Positions 11,132 to 20,776 of a stretch of DNA of 64,000 nucleotides are shown piece by piece. The notes below the pieces were generated by a model. It saw nothing but the letters and a program-made list of their open reading frames with translations. It did no database searches and was not told where the DNA came from. The DNA comes from Asparagopsis taxiformis (Eukaryota > Rhodophyta > Florideophyceae > Bonnemaisoniales > Bonnemaisoniaceae): positions 1 through 64,000 of the forward strand of contig JALQPE010003059.1 of NCBI GenBank assembly GCA_030407315.1, read 5' to 3'. The position numbers were made by a program, and so were the translations under genes. Position 1 is the stretch's first letter; every line of letters begins with the position of its first letter.

Positions 11132-11349
11132 CTTCGTTCCATCCTCTACCCTCGAGGGTATGCGTTGAGGGAAGCGTGGGTTTGAGTCTGACTATTTCCG
11201 TTGATGCGATATTTTTCATGGGAAGCCTGTTGACTGATGGTGTGTATTGAGCGGAGGATGGAAGAGAGGTACGTGAAGTTTTGAAAGTATGCTGTGAGGG
11301 AAGGTTGATTTTGAGTCTGACTGTTGTGGTTGATTCCGATGTTGTGTAG

Positions 11350-12089
11350 ATGATGCAGGAATGTTGATGACGGAAGGTAAGTTTCATTGAGTGCCAAGAT
11401 GTGCTTTGCGAAGATATGGACTGCTGACTATGATTATTGTTAGTTGCAAGGTTTTTGGATCATGGTTTGTATTGTGTGTAGGATGGATGAGAGGTACATT
11501 TGCGAGTTCTCAGGGTATGTAGCGAGGGAAACGTTGGTTTTCAATCTGACTGTTGCGATTGAATCCGATGTTGCGTAGGTGATGGAGGAATAGTGATGAC
11601 GGAAGGTAAGTCACATTGGGCGCCCAGACCGGTTGTGCGAAGATGCGGAATGCTGACTACTTTTCTTGGCTACACGATTACGTGATTTATGGTTTTTATT
11701 GTGTGCAGGATGGAACAGGTAAAGTAAGTGTGCGAGTTTTGAAAGTAAGCAGCGAGGGAAGGTTGGTTTTGAGTCTGACTATTTCCGTTGATGCGATATT
11801 TTTCATTGGAAGCCTATTGAGTCATGGTGTGTATTGTGTGGAGCGAAGGTAAGTGTGCGAGTTTTGAAAGTATGCTGTGATGGAAGGTTGGTTTTGAGTC
11901 TGACTGTTGTGGTTGATTCCGATGTTGTGTAGATGATGCAGGAATGTTGATGACAGAAGGTAAGTTTCATGAGCACCAGACTTGTTTTGCGAAGATATGG
12001 ACTGCTGACTTTGATTATTCATTGCAAGGTTTTTGGATCATGGTTTGTATTTTGTGTAGGATGGATGATTCAGTCATCCTCTCGGAGAG
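11350..12089 (+). other. Tandem array of micro-exons and short introns (copy A)
   Basis: Repeated splice signals: GAAG|GTAAGT donors, CTGAC branch-point-like words ~30-60 nt before the acceptor, and TGTGTAG acceptors. Predicted exons are 11350-11376 (27 nt), 11482-11493 (12 nt), 11579-11605 (27 nt), 11709-11718 or -11723 (10 or 15 nt), 11933-11959 (27 nt) and 12060-12089 (30 nt). Introns are ~85-105 nt. All but one of these lengths are multiples of three. Joined in the phase that leaves two bases in front, the first three exons read through without a stop (DAGMLMTEGWMRGDGGIVMTE), and so does the last pair. Two intron types alternate. It could be a repeat protein gene or a multi-intron non-coding transcript; a start codon and final exon cannot be placed. 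Confidence 0.55.
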
Positions 12090-12773
12090 GTAAGTAAGGG
12101 AGTTTCTAGGATATCTGTCGTGGTAAGCGTTGCTTTTGAGTCTGACTGTTGTGGTTGATTCTGATGTTGTGTATGTGATGCAGGAGTGGTGAAGCAGGAA
12201 CGGCAGGACTGAAGGAGAGTGAAGAAGGGATGTAGGAAGATGGGGAATGAAGCTGTGAGGTGTTTCTGGTATGTGTATATTTTGGGGCATACGATAGAAG
12301 TGAGAGTGCGTTTCAAGTGGTGTAAGATTTTGCTGACCATGTTCGTGTTTGATGTCTTGATGATTTAATGGGCTGGGGTGGTGTCGAGGAAAGCGGGGAT
12401 GGTATTGGGAAGGAGCGTATTTTTTGTAATCTAGGTCGTGAGGGTTCTTGCAGTATGTGCGGATGGTGGTGCATGGCGTTCGGATGGTAGGGAGAACGCG
12501 ATAGTGAGGGAGATGGGTGATCGACGATATGCTGACAGGTATTTTGTATTCTGGCTGGATACGTATTTCCTATTCTAACCGGGTATTTATTTCCTATTCT
12601 AACCGGGTATTTATTTCCTATTCTGACCAGATATGTATTCCCTATTCTAGAGAGACGTATTGTATACGAGCAGTTTCCTAAATGAGAGAATAAAATACGG
12701 TCCGATATGGGCCCTGAATTTACCATCCGCTGTAATTTCTTCCCTCCCGGTTTTCGCTGATATATTGTATACT
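12090..12773 (+). repeat. Conserved segment with ~25-bp degenerate repeats (copy A)
   Basis: 12180-12370 nearly matches 19765-19955. 12540-12660 holds four to five degenerate units of TATTCT(N~8)GGATA/GGTATTTATTTCC. No sustained protein-like frame is seen. Its conservation between the copies is much higher than that of the leader. Confidence 0.55.
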
Positions 12774-13331
12774 GGATGTCGGGTCCTAGTATTCCGCCAT
12801 ATGTACTAGAGAAAGTGGATGTCGGGTCCTAGTATTCCGCCATATGTACTAGAGAAAGTGGATGTCGGGTCCTAGTATTCCGCCATATGTACTAGAGAAA
12901 GTGGATGTCGGGTCCTAGTATTCCGCCATATGTACTAGAGAAAGTGGATGTCGGGTCCTAGTATTCCGCCATATGTACTAGAGAAAGTGGATGTCGGGTC
13001 CTAGTATTCCGCCAAACGTACTAGAGAAAGTGGATGTCGGGTCCTAGTATTCCGCCATATGTACTAGAGAAAGTGGATGTCGGGTCCTAGTATTCCGCCA
13101 TATGTACTAGAGAAAGTGGATGTCGGGTCCTAGTATTCCGCCAAACGTACTAGAGAAAGTGGATGTCGGGTCCTAGTATTCCGCCATATGTACTAGAGAA
13201 AGTGGATGTCGGGTCCTAGTATTCCGCCATATGTACTAGAGAAAGTGGATGTCGGGTCCTAGTATTCCGCCATATGTACTAGAGAAAGTGGATGTCGGGC
13301 CCTAGTATTCGCCATATGTACTAGAGAAAGT
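12774..13331 (+). repeat. 43-bp minisatellite, 13 copies (copy A)
   Basis: Head-to-tail units starting GGATGTCGGGTCCTAGTATT and ending TACTAGAGAAAGT: twelve of 43 bp and a last one of 42 bp. Most units differ only at CATATG/CAAACG. Each unit holds inverted TAGTA...TACTA words. The array is followed by an inverted partial unit (ctaggacccg at ~13409). There are no variable spacers, so this is not CRISPR-like. The near-terminal position in both elements fits subterminal transposase-binding repeats, which is an inference. Confidence 0.9.
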
Positions 13332-13460
13332 GGACGTCCGCATCCAAAAAATTTTTATTTTTTTTTGACGCGGACGTTCATTTGTTCTAGTAAATCTCGG
13401 GCCCGACTAGGACCCGTACTAGAGAGACTGGACGTCCGCGTCCACTTCCGAAAACACAGA
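13332..13460 (+). repeat. Common terminus of the 2.9-kb element (copy A)
   Basis: GGACGTCCGCATCC, an A/T run and then GACGCGGACGTTC form an imperfect stem. It ends ACTGGACGTCCGCGTCCACTT followed by ccgaaaacacagacg, identical to copy B except for a few bases, and similarity stops there. It probably marks the element end. Confidence 0.6.
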
Positions 13461-13482
13461 CGTTAATTTTCATTTGCCGCAT

Positions 13483-13517
13483 AGTGATTTTTACTGTCTC
13501 AGACAGTAAAAATCACT
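13483..13517. repeat. Inverted repeat, 17-bp arms with a 1-nt spacer
   Basis: AGTGATTTTTACTGTCT, c, then the exact reverse complement. A further partial copy (tactgtctgagg) follows at ~13527. It lies just outside the shared terminus of element copy A and is absent next to copy B. It may be a solo hairpin of another small transposon. Confidence 0.85.
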
Positions 13518-13560
13518 GTCTCGCAGTACTGTCTGAGGCCCCCTTTTCAACACCGTAGTG

Positions 13561-15657
13561 TATCGCTTCCTCAAATCTGTCGACATTTACAACATACCAT
13601 CCATCCGACACATTTCCAAACTAAACTAGACTGTTCATTGACAAACTCGTGTGTAGCCCCATTTAGACCACTCACCACTGGTATCTGCTGAGTCACCGCG
13701 CACTGCCCTGGTGCTCCCTCCTGAATTCGCTTGGGCTGTCTCAATACATTCCGTACTATGCCTATGAAGCAGTCCCGTTATGGATCAGCGTTCTGCGTGT
13801 TCAGCACATCATCCCCACGTTACCAGAGCTGCAATTTCTCAGCGGTACGGGTATCATCAATCTTAGCACAGATGTGATACAGCAGCCGATGCAGGTCAAT
13901 TTCTAGACTCGTAATTTTGCACTCAAGAAGGGAGATCGGTATGGAAATTGTCCAGGCATAACAAACCGCCTGTCCTGCTCTCCTGCAGAGCAAGCTCCAT
14001 CGATCCAGTCGATCAGGAACCTGACGACATGTAGTCGGCGTTCGTTCCGGACGCGGAAAGGGCAAATTTTTGTGTGGCGTTTGCAGATTCAGTCGCAACG
14101 GGAAGCGATGAAACTTTCCGCATGGCGTTTGACTGCGGTTTATCTGAGACAGACATCGAGCGATCGGTGTTTCTGTCCAGATGAAGCTGGAGATCAATGC
14201 CGTATTTGAGCTGATAATTGGAGCAAAGATTTGAAACAAATTTCTGTGCAAATTTACGACACGACACGGCGGAGGGTGGATAACTCAACGTTAGATGTTA
14301 TTGGTTGAGCCAACATTACAAGACCGTACCGACGACACGCGCAATCATTGATTTTTCGCTCATTGCTTAGAGAGCAAAACTGTCCAATGGTCGTATCAAG
14401 TTAGACCAGCACATATTTCCGCAACATCTTGGTGGAACGAAGTCGGTGCTCACGAAAGCCTGAGAGCTGCCTTGAGTCGAGGATTTTGTACGCCGCCTTA
14501 TCTGTGGTAGTTTCATACTGCGTTGTTTCACCGTTGGACTTGTGCCACGCACACTTGGATCTCTCTCCATACGTACGTGTAGATAAGATGTGAATTGAGC
14601 TACAATAGCATACCAAACTGGAAACCAGTATCTACATGCTTTGTGAGAATATAATGCCTCTTCCTCGAGAAAAGGCCTCCTTCGGAATACTAGATTTCAT
14701 TCAACCATATCCATCCATCTCCCATCGCTTCAGCATGAAATCATCACCATTCCATCCATCACAACGTTCGTCTCTATCCAAACACTACTCTCCACACATC
14801 TCCCCGATCTTTCAGTCCGACCGTACCCGGCGGCGGCCGAGAGAAACGTACTGGCCATTGTTAAAAGTATCTACGACGGCAATGAGCGCATATATTAAAT
14901 CATTCTCTATGTGCACACAGACCCTGATTGCCTCTCGTTTGTGGCAGAAATGAAACAAACACAAAGACTGCAACTCGTCCATGCGAGAAGCAAAAGCTAC
15001 AGATTTTTAGCAAGTATCGATAGCTACAAAGAACCACTGCAACGTTTATTCTAGACTTGTATACATTTTCATTAGCACTTACATTACCATACACGAATAG
15101 TATTGCATTAAAGATTTTTATGAGAATGACAGGGGTCAGCGGCCGGGTTCCCTCCAGCTCAGCTTGGCTCAGCTCCGGATGCAGATGTGGTGAAGGGAAG
15201 AGAGAAAAGTCAGATATTCTACCATGATCTGATTTGATTTGCAATCTGAGAACTTCTTGACTCCCAAAAGGTGTAAACAGTATCCCTGCATATTGGCATC
15301 GACCAAAAGAACTGCAGCACTAACTCAATTTTCATTGCAGAGATCAGCACAACGTATTCGTCTTGAGTGTCACAAGTTGCAATTAGATGGCGCTGACTCG
15401 AAGCTAGGAGAGTTGGTAGTTGTGCCGAGTCGGCGTCTTCGGTTTGATCGCTCGTGTAAATATCCAAGCAAAATGGCAGGCAAGGAGATACAAAGCCACG
15501 CAACAATCAAGCTTACCACATTCCCCAGCCAGAATCACCATAGAAATCCTTGCAGTCTGCATCACACAGATCATCTTACGCAGTGCGTGCTGCCCAGGTC
15601 GTTATTCGGCCCTATCCAGAAACACTTTCAGGCCTAGTGCAACCAGTAGATCTGAAA
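13561..15657. other. Region with no confident gene; possible small gene at 14013-14288
   Basis: The best candidate is a minus-strand frame of 91 codons (14288-14013), which gives way to another minus frame down to 13820. Neither has a motif I recognise. The rest has only short overlapping frames on both strands. There is no repeat of the families seen elsewhere in the window and no RNA gene I can identify. Confidence 0.3.
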
Positions 15658-15872
15658 TGGAAATGGACGTCCGGTGAATGACCAGCGCAATTGCATTGCT
15701 GGCGAGCCCAGAAATTCTAAAATTTCAGTCAGAAAAAAAATGCAAAAATACATCGATTTGGGCGGTCGAAAGTGCCGTACGGCACACCCCCATCTCAAAA
15801 ACATGTTCACATGTGCATGTTTTTGAGAATAGCCCAAAAAATAAAGCAATTCAGGACGTCCGCCGGACATAG
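15658..15872 (+). repeat. Multi-hairpin dispersed repeat, copy 4
   Basis: Starts TGGACGTCCGGTGAATG and ends CAGGACGTCCGCCGGACAT. The inner palindrome and CATG hairpin are intact. The closing half-stem is altered (agcccaaaaaataaag). It is followed by the start of the ctaatttggccacaacggcc linker at 15889. Confidence 0.78.
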
Positions 15873-15929
15873 GCTTGATTCTAATTTGGCCACAACGGCC
15901 CCAGAAGCTACCAAGCGCCCCGAGCGGCC

Positions 15930-16583
15930 CCTCCCCGCTCACTTACCCACTCACGCCCATCTTGCAGAAACGTTCCTGCTGGCCTCATCCATGCCTTCAC
16001 ATCCACATCATAATCCTCTGCTGAGCTGTTCACCTTGGACGCTCACTGGAAGTACTCGTCTTCGACGTCCGCCAATGCAGGACAACACCATGAATACTAA
16101 ACCCACCGTGGATCTCAGTCATCAACGGTGGGCGTCCTATAAATGACTGCTATAGAACCATTGCCCCAAGCCCTCCAGTTTGGACGCTCAGCCAACAGCG
16201 ATTGCTGCTCTACCTCCTTGGTCGTTCTCCGATGCATGTAAATGCGCCAAAGTACGACCGATGGGGCAGTCCAAACTTTTTGAACCAGTGCACGCCTAGG
16301 GATACCACAAGGTTCGTCATACACACACAAACACACAAACACACAAACAACCACGCACTGCAGCACCCAACTTTCGCATGCGTCAGTGATGTGCTGCTGC
16401 AGTGTGTATGCGCTGTGCGGTAGCAAGATTTCCATGCTTGCAGCCATTCACATCCAGACATCCAGCCGCCGACCAGGGAAGCCGTTTGCAGCCGATTCCC
16501 CCTTGTCTGCATGGCATCTCGGTGCTGTCAACACTTGCTTAGTTGCTGCGATGCGAGCAAATGTGCAGCACTAGCCTAACTTG
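15930..16583. other. Intergenic, with a short CA-type microsatellite
   Basis: ACACACAAACACACAAACACAC lies at ~16319-16349. Open frames overlap on both strands without protein-like composition. No gene is called. Confidence 0.4.
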
Positions 16584-16682
16584 AAATGGACGTCCAGTGG
16601 AAGTCCGGCTCGGTTACATTGCTGGTCAGCCCTGAAATTCTAAAATGTTGGGCTGAGAAATAGCTGCAAAACTGTATCCATG
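16584..16682 (+). repeat. Multi-hairpin dispersed repeat, copy 5 (truncated, diverged)
   Basis: Only the first half is recognisable (gaaatggacgtccagtgg ... cagccctgaaattctaaaat). The palindromes are missing. It lies directly before copy 6. Confidence 0.6.
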
Positions 16683-16701
16683 TGCAATACTCGACCAACC
16701 T

Positions 16702-16896
16702 GAAATGGACGTCCGGTGAATGTCCAGCTCAATTGCATTGCTGGCGAGCCCAGAAATTCTAAAATTTCAGTCAGAAAAAAATTGCAAAATTATATCGATT
16801 TGGGCGGTCGAAAGTGCCGTACGGCACACCCCCATCTCAAAAACATGTTCACATGTGCATGTTTTTGAGAATAGCCCAAATTTCAATTCAAATCAA
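16702..16896 (+). repeat. Multi-hairpin dispersed repeat, copy 6
   Basis: All stems are present. The left flank of the palindrome reads cgaaagtgccgtacggcac, as in copy 4, against cgattgtgcc in copies 1-3 and 7, so the copies fall into two subfamilies. The ~200-bp linker follows. Confidence 0.78.
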
Positions 16897-17199
16897 GGTG
16901 TCTAATTTGGCCACAACGGCCCCAGGAACCGGCTGCTGCCCCGGCCGGGGCCGTCACTGGCTTCTGTAAGCACCAACTGTAAGCAAAGCCACATCTCACG
17001 AAGGGTCGATTCCAGGCTTCAAGCCCAAGTTATGCTAGGGAGACATCTTTTTCCCTGTTTCATCATGGTCCCACCTTACATCCTCACGACAAACAACACT
17101 CACACATCACGTTACTCATATTCCGTGCACTTTGTATGAGTAGTGAGCCCGCCTGCTTAGTTGCTGCAATGCATGGATGTGGGCAGCACACGACCAACC

Positions 17200-17396
17200 T
17201 GAAATGGACGTCCTGTGGATGTCCAGCTCGATTGCACTGCTGGCCAGCCCAGAAATTCTAAAATTTCGGGCAGAAAAAAATTGTGAAAAATCATCGATTT
17301 GGGCGGGTCGATTGTGCCGTACGGCAGACCCCCATCTCAAAAACATGTTCACATGTGCATGTTTTTGAGAATAGCCCAAATTTCAATTCAAATCAA
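17200..17396 (+). repeat. Multi-hairpin dispersed repeat, copy 7
   Basis: Full set of inner stems, with one base added (gggcgggtcg) and one changed in the palindrome flank (ggcagacc). Together with copy 6 and the linkers it forms a tandem of ~500-bp units. Confidence 0.78.
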
Positions 17397-17586
17397 GGTG
17401 TCTAATTTGGCCACAACGGCCCCAGGAACCGGCTGCTGCCCCGACCGGGGTCATCACTGGCTTCTGTAAGCACTAACTGTAAGCCAAAATCGCGTCTTAC
17501 GAAGGGTCGATTTCAGGCTCAACACATCAGGGACAGGTCTTGGTCCTTGTTTCATCATGGTCCCGCCCTACTCTCTCACGATCAAC

Positions 17587-17656
17587 CTGAAATGGACGTC
17601 CGGTGGATGTCCAGCTCGATTGCATTGCTGGCCAGCCCAGAAATTCTAAAATTTCC
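17587..17656 (+). repeat. Multi-hairpin dispersed repeat, copy 8 (truncated)
   Basis: Matches the first ~70 bp up to aaattctaaaattt and stops abruptly. Unrelated sequence leading into the second 2.9-kb element follows, which suggests the repeat was cut by an insertion or deletion. Confidence 0.65.
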
Positions 17657-18372
17657 GAAAAATCAATTTGGTGGCTCAGCATCTCCTGTGCAGAAAACTC
17701 TCGCACTCATTTCTGATATACGTTTTGACGTGTTTTTTACTTTTAAGCATCAGGAAAGGCGTTACGGAAAATTGGGACTACGCCACTTGTGAGCCGCGTC
17801 GTCTGAGATAGCGAGTAGAGTTTGTTGTATAGTATTTATATTGTACTCCAAATGTGCGTTCGAGACCTCGTTTGTAATGTTCTCGTGGTTTTGTGGGTAT
17901 CAGTTTTGTGCTCACTTCTGGCAGCCCAATGGTGGAATGTGCCTGAGCGATCAATCATCACCGCTAGGTCACACATTTTGCTGGCAACGTGCGCTTGGAA
18001 GGATGAATGACCGCCGTGGGAGATGGATTTTCAATTAATTCATTTGAAATAATAAAATTATATTAATTGCGAACTTCATGGAATAAGTTTGTGCTTTACA
18101 GTGGATATTACAGGGATCATTTAAGGGAAGCAAATGGATTGTGATATATATGATTATACCATTCCGATGTTCTCGATCCGGATCTCATCATTCGGGAGTT
18201 CAGAGACCATGGCTTGGGCCATTATTAATCTCAATACCGGCGATGATATGGAGTATGCACAGCAGGACTTAAGCTGACGTTGAAAGCTGTCCAGTCGACG
18301 CCGCAGGTTAACCTGTGGAATTCCACTTCTCCGCCGTCACTGGCTGAGGTTCTTTGGTCGTGTTTCCTTTGT

Positions 18373-19690
18373 TTGGTGTAGAGGATAGAACGACGGTGAG
18401 TATGCCAGTTTGGAGAGTATGCAGCGAGGGAAGCGTGTGTTTTGAGTCGTACTGTTGTCGTTGATGCGATATTGATTCATTAGAAGCTTCGTGAGTCATG
18501 GTTTGCATGTTGTGAACCATGGGAGGCAGGTAAGTAAGTGAGTCTCGCGGGTGTGCAATAAGGGATGCATGGGTTTTTAGTCTGACTGTTCTGGTTCATT
18601 TTGATGTTGTATAGGTGGTGCAGGAATAGTGATGAAGTAAGGTAAGTTTCATTGAGCTGAAAGACGGGTTTCGCGATGAAATGGAATGCTGACTACATTT
18701 TTTCGTTGCACGATTTGTGAATTATTGGTTGTATTGTTTGTATGATGCAACGAGATGAAGAGGTTAAGTGCGTCCTGAGGGTATGAAGCGAGGGAAGTGT
18801 TTGTTTTAAATGTGACTGTCGTCTTTTATGCAATATTTATTTATTGGGAGCTTAGTGAGTCATGGTGCATATTTGCTGAAGGGTGGAAAGGAGGTAGGTG
18901 AGCATTTGAGGGGTGCAGTGAGTGGAATGTGGGTTTTGAGTCTGACTGCTGTGGTTGATGTTGATTTTGTGTAGGTGATTCTGGAATGGTGATGACGGAA
19001 GGTAAGTTACATTGAGCGCCTAGTTAAGTTGCGCGAAGATATGGAATGCTGACTACATTTTTTTGTACAATTTTTGACTTATGGTTTCTATTGTGTGCAG
19101 GATACAACGAGGGTAAGTGAGTTCTGAGGGTATGCAGCGAGGGAAGCATGGGTTTTCAGTCCGACTGTTGTTGTTGATTTCGATTTTTTGTAGGTGATGC
19201 AGGAATGGTGATGACGGAAGGTAAGTTGCATTTAGCGCGCAGTCCGGTGGTGCGAAGATGCGGAATGTTGACTTCATTTGTTGGTTGTGAGATTTTCGAC
19301 TTTTGGTATGTATTGTGTGTAGAATGAAACGAGAGTAAGTGAGTTCTGAGGGTATGCATCGAGAGAAGTGTTTGTTTCGAATCTGACTATTGCAGTTAAT
19401 GCGATATTTATTCATTGGAAGCTTATCCAGTCATGGTGCGTATTGTGTCGAGCGAAGGAAAGTGCGGAAGTTTTGAGAGTATGCTGAGAGGGACATGTGG
19501 GTTTTGAGTCCGACTGTTGTGGTTGATTTCGATTTTATGCAGGTGATGCTGGAATGGTGATGACAGAAGGTAAGTTTCATTGAGCGCCAAGACTTGTTTT
19601 GCGAAGATATGGACTGCTGACTTTGATTATTCATTGCAAGGTTTTTGGATCATGGTTTGTATTGTGTGTAGGATGGATGAGAGGTAAGTA
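18373..19690 (+). other. Tandem array of micro-exons and short introns (copy B)
   Basis: About twelve donor-like sites (GTAAGT or one base off) alternate with TGTAG/TGTGTAG/TGTGCAG acceptors and CTGAC words. 27-nt exons of the type gtgatgcaggaatggtgatgacggaag (here split as GTGATGCAGG + AATGGTGATGACGGAAG) end at about 18641, 19000, 19218 and 19569. 12-nt exons lie near 19100 and 19322. The array is longer than in copy A, so units have been added or lost. One 27-nt exon ends in TAAG and a 12-nt exon reads TGA in the shared phase, so the frame is no longer fully open. Confidence 0.5.
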
Positions 19691-20385
19691 AGGGATTTTC
19701 TAAGATATCTGGCGTGGTAAGCGTTGCTTTTGAATCTGACTGTTGGGGTTGATGTTGTGTATGTGATGCAGGAGTGGTGAAGCAGGAATGGCAGGACTCA
19801 GGGAGAGTGAAGAAGGGATCTAGGAAGATGGGGAATGAAGCTGTGAGGTGTTTCTGGTATGTGTATATTTTCAGGCATACGATAGAAGTAAGAGTGGGTT
19901 TCAAGTCGTGTAAGATTTTGCTGACCATGTTCGTGTTTCATGTCTTGATGATTTAATGGGCTGGGGTGGTGTCGAGGAAAGCGGGGATGGTATTGGGAAG
20001 GAGCAGATTTTTTGTAATCTAGGTCGTGAGGGTTCTTGAAGTATGTGCGGATGGTGGTGCATGGCGTTCGGATGGTAGGGAGAACGCGATAGTGAGGGAG
20101 ATGGGTGATCGACGGTATGCTGACAGGTATTTTGTATTCTGGCTGGATACGTATTCCATATTCTAGCTGGATACATATTCCGTATCCTGGCTTGATACGT
20201 ATTTCCTATTCTAACCGGGTATTTATTTCCTATTCTGACCAGATATGTATTTCCTATTCTAGAGAGACGTATTGTATACGAGCAGTTTCGTAAATGAGAG
20301 AATAAAATACGGTCCGATATGGGCCCTTAATTTACCATCCGCTGTAATTTCTTCCCTCCGGGTTTTTGCTGATATATTGTATACT

Positions 20386-20643
20386 GGATGTCGGGTCCTA
20401 GTATCCGGCCAAACGTACTAGAAAAACTGGATGTCGGGTCCTAGTACTCCGCCAAACGTACTAGAGAAAGTGGATGTCGGGTCCTAGTATTCCGCCGAAC
20501 GTACTAGAGAAAGTGGATGTCGGGTCCTAGGATCCCGCTGAATGTACTAGAGAAATTGGATGTCGGGTCCTAGTATTCCGCTGAATGTACTAGAGAAAGT
20601 GGATGTCGGGTCCTAGTATTCCGCCGAACGTACTAGAGAAAGT
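20386..20643 (+). repeat. 43-bp minisatellite, 6 copies (copy B)
   Basis: Six exact-length 43-bp units of the copy A family. They vary more from unit to unit (ccggccaaacg, ccgctgaatg, gatcccg) than in copy A. The common terminus follows at 20644-20776. Confidence 0.9.
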
Positions 20644-20776
20644 GGACGTCCGCATCCAAAAAATTTTTATTTTTTTTCGGACGCGGACGTTCATTTGTTC
20701 TAGTAAATCTCGGGGCCGACTAGGACCCGTACTAGAGAGACTGGACGTCCGCGTCCACTTCCGAAAACACAGACGA

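Larger units (their letters stand above)
10560..13460 (+). mobile_element. ~2.9-kb composite element, copy A (linked to the transposase)
   Basis: It aligns along its length with 17822-20776. Order in both copies: leader with cgagac...ttttgtgctcact and caattaattcattt (10560-11080); intron/micro-exon array (11160-12180); a segment of ~25-bp TATTCT...TATTTCC repeats (12540-12660); 43-bp minisatellite; and a shared terminus ending cttccgaaaacacagacg. Sequence beyond both ends differs, which marks the boundaries. The leader is clearly diverged between the copies, while 12180-12740 is nearly identical to 19770-20350. The transposase starts 64 bp left of copy A and points away from it. I infer that this is the right-hand terminal part of a large Plavaka-type element and that copy B is a deletion derivative. 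Confidence 0.6.
17822..20776 (+). mobile_element. ~2.95-kb composite element, copy B (no transposase)
   Basis: Same order of parts as 10560-13460: leader, intron array (more units here), ~25-bp repeats, 43-bp minisatellite (six units) and terminus ending cacagacg at 20776. To its left lie truncated hairpin repeats instead of the transposase, so it would depend on another copy for movement, if it moves at all. Its leader has an in-frame stop where copy A reads on, and one 27-nt exon has a stop codon, so it is the more decayed copy. Confidence 0.6.

Noticed and set aside
10773..11387. Minus-strand frame of 204 codons in the 2.9-kb element
   Set aside because: It is the reverse complement of the intron array and leader. 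Its repeated Ser/Thr-rich stretches come from the repeat units, and copy B does not keep the frame.
11341..11430. GTGATGA ... CTGA words resembling C and D boxes of snoRNAs
   Set aside because: The CTGA words fit branch points, the terminal stems required for C/D snoRNAs are missing, and the spacing is better explained by the donor and acceptor pattern. Small-RNA data could reopen this.
12774..13331. Regular repeats suggesting a CRISPR array
   Set aside because: Units are contiguous without unique spacers, and the sequence is eukaryotic; it is a minisatellite.
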